NCBI GenBank assembly: GCA_034336665.1
Contig: CM067576.1
Coordinates: 16,365,960-16,429,959 of the forward strand
DNA length: 64,000 nt
Source: Luscinia megarhynchos
Taxonomy: Eukaryota; Chordata; Aves; Passeriformes; Turdidae
Reading direction: 5' to 3'
Every line of letters starts with the position of its first letter. The first letter of the stretch is position 1. The translations under genes were made by a program, and so were the position numbers. The notes beneath the pieces are model-generated. The model made no database searches. It was not told the origin of the DNA and saw only the letters and a program-made list of their open reading frames with translations. Below are positions 56,965-64,000 of this stretch, one piece after another.

Positions 56965-58347
56965 GGATTGGATGTTCGGGTTCCTGATTCCACCAGGGAT
57001 GGATGTTCAGGTTCCTGATTCCATCAGGGATGGATGTTCAGGTTCCTGATTCCATCAGGGACGGATGTTCAGGTTCCTGATTCCACCAGGGATGGATGTT
57101 CAGGTTCCTGATTCCATCAGGGATGGATGCTCGGGTTCCTGATTCCATCAGGGATGGGTGCTCAGGTTCCTGATTCCATCAGGGATGGATGCTCAGGTTC
57201 CTGATTCCATCAGGGATGGATGTTTCGGGTTCCTGATGCCATCAGGGATGGATGTTCAGGTTCCTGATTCCATCAGGGATGGATGTTCAGGTTCCTGATT
57301 CCATCAGGGATGGATGTTCAGGTTCCTGATTCCATCAGGGATGGATGTTCAGTATCCTGATTCCATCAGGATTGGATGTTCAGGTTCCTGATTCCATCAG
57401 GGATGGATGCTCAGGTTCCTGATTCCATCAGGGATGGATGCTCAGTTCCTGATTCCATCAGGGATGGATGTTCAGGTTCCTGATTCCATCAGGGATGGAT
57501 GTTCGGGTTCCTGATTCCATCAGGGATTTGATGTTCGGGTTCCTGGTTCCATCAGGGACGGATGCTCGGGTTCCTGATTCCATCAGGGATGGATGCTCAG
57601 TATCCTGATTCCATCAGGGATGGATGTTCGGGTTCCTGATTCCATCAGGGATTTGATGCTCAGGTTCCTGATTCCATCAGGGATGGATGCTCAGGTTCCT
57701 GATTCCATCAGGGATGGATGTTCAGGTTCCTGATCCCATCAGGGATGGGTGCTCAGGTTCCTGATTCCATCAGGGATGGATGTTCAGGTTCCTGATCCCA
57801 TCAGGGGTGGATGTTTGAGTTCCTGATTCCATCAGGATTGGATGTTTGGGTTCCTGATTCCATCAGGGATGGGTGCTCAGGTTCCTGATTCCATCAGGGA
57901 TGGATGTTCAGGTTCCTGATTCCATTAGGGATGGGTGCTCAGGTTCCTGGTTCCATCAGGGACGGATGTTTCGGGTTCCTGATTCCATCAGGGATGATGT
58001 TCAGGTTCCTGATTCCATCAGGGATGGATGTTCGGGTTCCTGATTCCATCAGGGATGGATGCTCAGGTTCCTGATTCCATCAGGGATGGATGTTCAGTAT
58101 CCTGATTCCATCAGGGATTTGATGTTCAGGTTCCTGATGCCGTCAGGGATGGATGTTCAGGTTCCTGATTCCATCAGGGACGGATGCTCGGGTTCCTGGT
58201 TCCATCAGGGATGATGTTCAGGTTCCTGATTCCATCAGGGACGGATGCTCGGGTTCCTGATTCCATCAGGGACGGATGTTTGGGTTCCTGATTCCATCAG
58301 GGACGGATTCTCGGGTTCCTGGTGCCATCAGGGATGGATGCTCAGGT
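56965..58347. repeat. Minisatellite, 31 bp unit, about 44 copies
   Basis: gggatggatgttcaggttcc tgattccatca. Main variants are ttcagg/ctcagg/ttcggg and 'agtatcctg'. Unlike most arrays here it carries stop codons in its frames, so few open frames cover it. Confidence 0.97.
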
Positions 58348-58769
58348 GCTCTCTTGGCCACGGAGGTGGCCAGACCTGCTGCAGGCTGGGAGGGCTGAGG
58401 GATGGCTGCAGGGCAGGGGAGCCAGCCCGGAATCCACGCCCAGGGATGAGCTGGGAATGGGATCAAAGGATGTTCCCTGGAAAGGGGGCGTTTGTAGGGC
58501 CTGGAGCACAGCTGCTGCAGCCACCCCGAGCTGGGGTGTGTGGGGACCCCTGTGCTCCTCGGGGCTCCTCAGAGACACCCAGAACCCTCCTCATGCTCTT
58601 TTAGCTCTCTCATGAGGGCAGGGATGGGAGCTGGGAGGGCAGGGAGGGGCTGTGGGACACCCCAGCAGCTCTGTGCTGAGAGAAGCCCCCTCCCTCTCTG
58701 GGATGGACATTCCCCAGAGCAGCTTCGTGCTTGAGCTGTGACCTCAGAATTCAGCAGCTCCCCACAAAC
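58348..58769. other. Non-repetitive segment, no gene
   Basis: GC-rich unique-looking DNA; nothing recognised. Confidence 0.4.
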
Positions 58770-59010
58770 AAACCTTGGCCAAGCCCTGTTGGATCCCAGA
58801 AACCTGAGTTTTCTGAGCTTTCTGTGCCTTCTGACACTGACCCCCTGAAAAACATTACTTTTAACATAAGACCTTAAGAAAAACTTCCAAATTTGTATAA
58901 TAAAGTTAAAATCACGAATATGCAATGAAATTAAAGTGTGTGCTTTCACGTAATAAAAAGTTTTACATTTGAAGTTTTTTATAATACAATAATACATATA
59001 AGACAAAATG
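58770..59010 (+). mobile_element. Diverged copy of the second LTR-like family
   Basis: Aligns by eye with 23220-23465: ctttctgtgc, aaaacttccaaatttg versus agacttccaaatttg, gtgtgtgctttcacg versus gtgtgtgatatcaca, aagacaaaatga versus gggacaagatgg. More AT-rich and diverged, and the part carrying TATA and AATAAA is missing. Confidence 0.5.
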
Positions 59011-60629
59011 AAACATTTGAAATAGTGTCTCTTTCAATGCCCGAGCTCCCAGCCATGAGCTCCTTGTCCCACCAGTGATGCCACCAACCCAGGGTGGCCT
59101 GGACCAGCCAAACCCTGCTCAGTTCCTGGCAGCAGAGCAGTGAAACCCCCCCAAGCCCTCTCCAGATGGGAATGGAGGGGTCGTGGCCACCCACCCCATG
59201 AGATCCCAGTTTCCTGCCTCTGGAACACAAGGCAGCTGTGTTGTCAGGTTTTTTTCCTCCTGTAGCTGGAATTTTGCTGAACGTTTTGCCCTGGATGAGC
59301 TGAAAATAGCTCCAGTCACTGTTAACAATTCATTAGCTGGGTTTTGTCTGGGAGCTGTTGTTGCTGCTGCCTTGCATGGGAGGGGAACAACTCCACAGAG
59401 CCCAGAGCTTCCCAAAGGCTGCCGCTCACTGGGGAGACCCTTCAAAGGCAATTTCCACGGGCTGCACTTCCCGACCCCGCTCCCGGCATTTCTGAAGCGC
59501 TGGATTGTGCAGAGCAATCCCAGGGAAGGAGCTCTCCCATTAACCCAGTGCCCAGCCCATTCCCACCTCTCCTCAGGGATGCGGCACGACACTCGGAGGA
59601 TTTTGGAGTTTTTGGAGCCCCTGAGAGCAGCACCATCAATTCAGGGATGGGAGAAGCCAGCGCAGCCTTGGCTGCTGTCCGTCCATTCCCGCTCCTTCTG
59701 CCACAGTTGATGCTTTCCCATCTCCTGCTCTGTGTCTTCCCATTTCCCGCATGGGGAGCAGGGCTTTCATTACCAGCAATGTCCTTTCCTGGCTGCCCTC
59801 GTATTTATGGCAGTCCTTCTTTTTTATAGCCAATTTTGTAGAGTGCCCAGCAGTTAGCTCAACTGCTTCCTTTCATTTCGGCATTATTGCCAATTTCCTG
59901 TTCCCTCGGGCTAAATTTATCACTTCTTTAATTGTTTGATAACTCCAGGAACCAGCTGAGAGTCACCCTGCCCTGCGCCAGCCCCTTCCCCGGGGGAGGG
60001 CTCCACACTCCCACCTCCAGCACGGCTTGGTGAGCTCCTGACACATCTCTGCCAGGAAGATTCCAGCCTCAGAGCCATTCCCAGCCTCTCCCGGGTGCTT
60101 TTGGCCTCCTTTCCCTCAGTTTAATTTGCCCAGCCGAGTTCAGCATCCGTGCTTTGGTGCCCTGCCAGTTGATCCTGGGAATCCTTGCAGTGTGTGCAGA
60201 GCTCTGAGCTCTTCCTGCTGCAGTGTGGCCTCAGCTCAGAGCCATCCCAGGACTCGGGCCAGGTGGGAGGAACCTCCCCAGGAGGGTTTCAGTCCGTGAC
60301 ACCCCCTCCCTGCCTGACTTTGGGTTGAGTAGGAGAGCAGAGGATGGATTCTGCGGGGTTAGGACAGCCCAGCCCTTCCCAAAGGTTGCTCCAGCCTGTG
60401 CCATGGAGTGAGACCATTCCCCACCCTGAAAAAACCTCTGAGAGCTCTGCAGATCGCCTGGGGACTCTCTGGGTCTCTCCAACAGCATCCTGGCTGCTGC
60501 TTGCAGCCCCTCGGGGCGGGCAGGGAGAGCTGCAGGCAGGGATGGGGCTCCTGCTCCAGCAAGCGTTTCCCTCCCCGCTGCAGGCTTTGCTGGGAAGCTT
60601 CCAGCTTTTCTCCTCCTCGGCTTGGAGCC
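59011..60629. other. Long unique segment with two AT-rich islands, no gene
   Basis: Islands at 59225-59360 (gttaacaattcattagctgg) and 59790-59945 (ttttttatagccaattttgt, cggcattattgccaatttcc, tttaattgtttgataactcc) resemble conserved non-coding DNA. Elsewhere GC-rich without recognised exons. Confidence 0.38.
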
Positions 60630-60775
60630 GCCCTTGTCCCACCTCCAGCGCTTGCTCTCAGAGGATTTGGACAATGCCCTCAGGCACAGGCTGGGATTTG
60701 GGATTGTCCTGGGCAGCAGCAGGAGCTGGACTGGATGATCCCTGTGGTCCCTTCCACTTTGGGCTATTCCATCAG
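60630..60775 (+). mobile_element. CR1 LINE 3' fragment
   Basis: Sense CR1 tail: atttggacaatgccctcagg, aggagctggactggatgatc, cctgtggtcccttccacttt, gggctattccat. Its 5' limit is uncertain. Confidence 0.72.
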
Positions 60776-61841
60776 CCCAGCTGTGCTGCCACAGAGGGGG
60801 TTCAACACTCCAGCTGTGCGTCCCAGGAGGTCCTTCCCTGGTCCTTGTCCTGTCCAATCCTCATCCATCCAGTTGGGCCGGTTTGTTGCTCCTTTGATGC
60901 ATGAATTAAACGGGCCTGGGTGCTGTGCCTCATTTACACCTCCCTACGTGAAACAGGAGCGGCTGTTCCTCACTGCCCCAGCCTTTCCATGTCCTCCAAA
61001 GCCACCCTGGTCCCGCAGTGCTGGAGGTGACAGCTCCCTCTGAAAGGGAATTTGGAGTCACAGAACTACCAGGGGGCTTCACGCCTTGCATTGTTAGTGC
61101 TTGTCAAATATTTATGAAAAAAACAATCTGGGGATAATTAATTCAGCAGCAATGGCAAAGCCCCGGCTGAGATTTATTGGATGGGATGTGATTGGAGCAC
61201 GGACAGAGCTCTGCCAAGCCCAGCAAAGTGTATCATCAATAATAGATTTGTCAATAGATGAAAACATCAGCAGATAAACTAGTCTTGAGTGCCACCTGGC
61301 CCGCACATCCCCGCGGCCACCCTGGCAAGCGGCTCCCGGTGCCACCTTCCCCGGCTGGAGCCCTGGGGATCTGCAGGAGCGTCTCCAGCGAGCTGGGGAC
61401 GGGGATGAGACACAGCGCTGGCCGCGTGCCACCGCCGCTCCTTTGGTGTCACCGCCCGTCCCAGGGGAGCCCGGCTCCGGCATTCGCGGCACAAAGGCGA
61501 CCTTGAGGCGGAGGGGTCCGCGCCCCTTCCCTGAATAGCTGCGTGCCCGCGGGGTCCCGCTGACCCCGGGGGGCTGCGCACACTGAGCCCATTCACGGGC
61601 AGAAAAGGGGCCCTTGTTCCCTGCAGACGGAACCGCAGCGCCCCGAGCAGCTGCGGCGACGCGGGGGCCACCAGGGCCACCAGCAGCCCCGGGGCACCGG
61701 CGGCTCCGGCGGGGCTGCTCGGGAGTCACCCCGTGTCCCCAAGCCTGGCAGCTGCGGCGGAGCCTGCGGAATGTCACCAGGGCAAGGGACAGCACAGCGC
61801 GGACACTGCGCGGCGGCTCAGCTGGGAGCAGGGGCGATGTC
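60776..61841. other. Unique segment: candidate enhancer (61075-61290) then CpG-rich stretch
   Basis: AT-balanced island: gtcaaatatttatgaaaaaa, ggggataattaattcagcag, tatcatcaataatagatttg, cagcagataaactagtcttg. Downstream, 61300-61840 is CpG-rich (cggcggctccggcggggctg). Enhancer and CpG-island character are inferred from composition. Confidence 0.4.
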
Positions 61842-62383
61842 GGGGTGTCCAAATCCAGCCTTGCGACTTTGGGGTGTCCAAACCCAGCCCTGCGACATTG
61901 GGGTGACCAAACCCAGCCCTGCGACTTTGGGGTGACCAAACCCAGCCCTGCGACATTGGGGTGTCCAAACCCAGCCCTGCGACATTGGGGTGACCAAATC
62001 CAGCCTTGCGACTTTGGGGTGACCAAATCCAGCCCTGCGACATTGGGGTGGCCAAACCCAGCCTTGAGACTTTGGAGTAACCAAACCCAGCCCTGCGATA
62101 TTGGGGTGTCCAAACCCAGCCCTGCGACATTGGGGTGACCAAACCCAGCCCTGCGACTTTGGGGTGGCCAAACCCAGCCCTGCGATGTTGGGGTGGCCAA
62201 ACCCAGCCTTGAGACTTTGGGGTGTCTAAACCCAGCCCTGCGACATTGGGGTGACCAAACCCAGCCTTGAGACTTTGGGGTGACCAAACCCAGCCCTGCG
62301 ACTTTGGGGTGTCCAAACCCAGCCCTGCGATGTTGGGGTGTCCAAACCCAGCCCTGCAATGTTGGGGTGGCCCAATCCAGCCG
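61842..62383. repeat. Minisatellite, 29 bp unit, about 18 copies
   Basis: gggtgaccaaacccagccct gcgactttg, with gtgtcc/gtgacc/gtggcc and gacatt/gacttt/gatgtt variants. Contains one CpG per unit. Confidence 0.96.
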
Positions 62384-64000
62384 CGCAGCCTCTGCCCAGC
62401 TCTGACATTCCCAACACCCGTCCCGCAGCCTTGCAGGACAATTCCGTGGGGCAGACGCTGGGCTGGGCTAGAGCGGCTCTGTGCCTGCTCTCCCCGCGGG
62501 CACCGAGCCTCCCCGGCCCAACGGGTCGCTGGCTCAGGCTGCTCCTCATCCATCTGCTCTCCTGTCACATCCCCGTCTCCCTGATTATTTTAATGAGGAT
62601 AATGATTCACACCTGGGCAATTCAAACCCGCTAACAATAACAATTTTAATTAGTTTCCACTACAAATCTGAAACGTCGTCATTAACATTTAAAACGCTGG
62701 CGATTGGCAGCTCGGTGGAAGGCCGGGGCTGGGTGGGAGCTGTGCGAGGGGTGGGCAGAGCTGCGGGGTGCAGGTGGGATGGGGAAACTGCTGACGGGGT
62801 CAGGGCCGAGCAGGCACACGCTGAGGGCGGCACTGAGCTGGTTCTGGCAGCCCACCAGGGCAGGGAGGGAACTGGATCCTCCCCGGCTCCTCGGTGGGTG
62901 CAGGCTGGGCCTTGGTGGCACTTCGGTGGCACCTGGGAGCTGCAGCCTTTGGGGACAGTGCAGGAGGGGAGGGGACATCAGGCCCTGCCCCACGCCGGGC
63001 ACACAGGGCTCCGGGAGACGGGATTGTGCCCCAAGGGCTCAGCCTGCTGCCCCAAGGCTTTCCTGAACCCCAAAAAGCATTGCCACAGACTCCCCACATG
63101 CCGTGGGCACGGGGGCCAGCCTGTCTTGGTGCCACAGCCCCGTGTGCCATCGCTGCGCCCCAGCCGCGCAGGAGCGCCCCGAGGGCACCGGGCAGCGCTG
63201 CAAACGGCTCCCGCTCCCGCGGGCTGAGTGAGGGAGCAGACAGGGGCTGGGTGTGAGCCCAGAGAGCCGCCCAGGCTGCCGCAGTCCGTGTGGGACCATC
63301 GCGGGGGCGCACAGAGCGTCCTGGACCGCCCCTCGTCCCGGGCCCCGCCACCGGGACACAGGGACGGGCTCTGGGTGCCCAGAGCGGTGTCTGGAGATGC
63401 GGGGGGCTGCCACGGGACCGTGCTGGCAGCTGCACGCTCCCAGAGCTCGGTTTGCCGGCACTGGAGGCACCCAGGGCTCGGTCAGCGCTCTCCCCGGGCC
63501 CGGCTCGCCCAGGCGTGTGCGCCTGGGGACCACACCCCGGGAGCTCCTCCAGGCGCTGCAGCGAACACGGGGAAAACACAGCAGCGATGCTGCCGGGCTC
63601 CAGCTGCTGCTGCCGGGGTCCCCCAGGGTCCCAGCTCGGCTCTGGCTTTGCAGAGTGGAGATTTCCAGCCTTTCTCCAACAGCTCCTGGCTCTGCCTGCC
63701 CCTGGAGAGAGCCGGGGAAGGAACAACAGCACAGGGCTCAGCTCAGGAGCCTGTCAGGGATCACATCAGCCATTCAGCCTGGCCTGCACCCCCGGGGTGT
63801 GCTCAGCACGATGTGCGGTGGCACATGGGAGGCCTGTGTCCCCCCAGGAGCCTCTTCCCGAGGCAGCAGCAATGAGCAGCCGAGCTGAAGCTGTGGTTGG
63901 AGGGAGCCAGCAGCCCCCTGAGGATCCCCAGAGAGGGGGAGCAGGCAGAGCTCCTGCCCGGGGGGCTGGGGGGCTGTGGCGTGCGGGGGATGGCGGGTGT
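62384..64000. other. Unique segment with an AT-rich island and CpG-rich DNA
   Basis: Island at 62575-62720: ctgattattttaatgaggat, aacaataacaattttaatta, cgtcgtcattaacatttaaa. From about 63100 to 63560 the sequence is CpG-rich. No exon recognised, though open frames of 200-300 codons occur as expected in CpG-rich DNA. Confidence 0.38.

Noticed and set aside
60231..60857. 208-codon minus-strand frame
   Set aside because: It crosses a CR1 fragment in antisense and CpG-rich unique DNA; no recognisable protein.
62481..63888. Overlapping frames of 200-300 codons near the right end
   Set aside because: GC-rich, CpG-rich DNA with few stops on both strands. No protein family, start context or splice structure supports any of them.
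1..64000. Direct-repeat arrays considered as CRISPR
   Set aside because: All arrays are gapless tandem repeats without unique spacers of even length, and the retroelements show a bird nuclear genome.

Overview
This window looks like non-coding nuclear DNA from a bird, probably a songbird. I recognise no protein-coding gene, rRNA, tRNA or CRISPR array in it. The bird call rests on about twelve fragments of CR1 LINEs, the characteristic avian retrotransposon, recognisable from their 3' ends (a gggttggaaggga-type start and a cca/tggcagggacacctcccac-type core on the antisense strand). It also rests on short solo-LTR-like elements of avian endogenous retrovirus type, the absence of any mammalian-type SINE or L1, and a GC-rich background dense in minisatellites, as expected of a microchromosome or other GC-rich, gene-poor or intronic avian segment. 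All family names come from pattern memory, not from a search.

Layout. By my coordinates about a third of the window (roughly 21-22 kb) is tandem repeat, in nearly thirty separate arrays with unit lengths from 4 to about 108 bp. The largest are at 4.83-7.11 kb (25-33 bp units), 10.58-11.62 kb (GGGAT pentamer), 17.23-18.75 kb (49 bp), 19.4-21.6 kb (three unrelated arrays of 24, 19 and 41 bp in a row), 25.23-26.91 kb (52 bp), 35.07-35.82 kb (9 bp), 37.98-39.08 kb (66 bp), 41.44-43.08 kb (two C-rich arrays), 43.51-44.05 kb (15-16 bp), 44.29-45.37 kb (21 bp), 46.12-47.15 kb, 53.03-54.06 kb (a pure purine tract), 55.38-56.01 kb, 56.97-58.35 kb (31 bp) and 61.84-62.38 kb (29 bp). Nearly all long open reading frames lie on these arrays, open in several frames and on both strands, so they are artefacts of repeats without stop codons.

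Dispersed elements are CR1 fragments in both orientations, three near-identical LTRs in the same orientation (1.88, 22.73 and 49.71 kb), and a second LTR-like family with a well-preserved copy at 23.2-23.75 kb and an older one at 58.77-59.01 kb. A long inverted repeat surrounds a CR1 fragment at 14.75-15.55 kb.

Between the arrays lie short, non-repetitive, AT-richer islands with TAATTA/ATTA, ATAAA and GATA-like words (for example 11.87-12.34, 18.93-19.26, 30.54-30.80, 34.2-34.6, 47.34-47.56, 61.08-61.29 and 62.58-62.72 kb), plus a few CpG-rich stretches (3.64-4.10, 8.40-8.70, 27.39-27.62, 61.3-61.84 and 63.1-63.6 kb). They resemble conserved non-coding enhancers and CpG-island promoters around a developmental gene, but conservation cannot be tested from one sequence. 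If there is a hidden gene, its exons are short and I could not establish them; one weak candidate exon is recorded at 51.68-51.78 kb on the minus strand.
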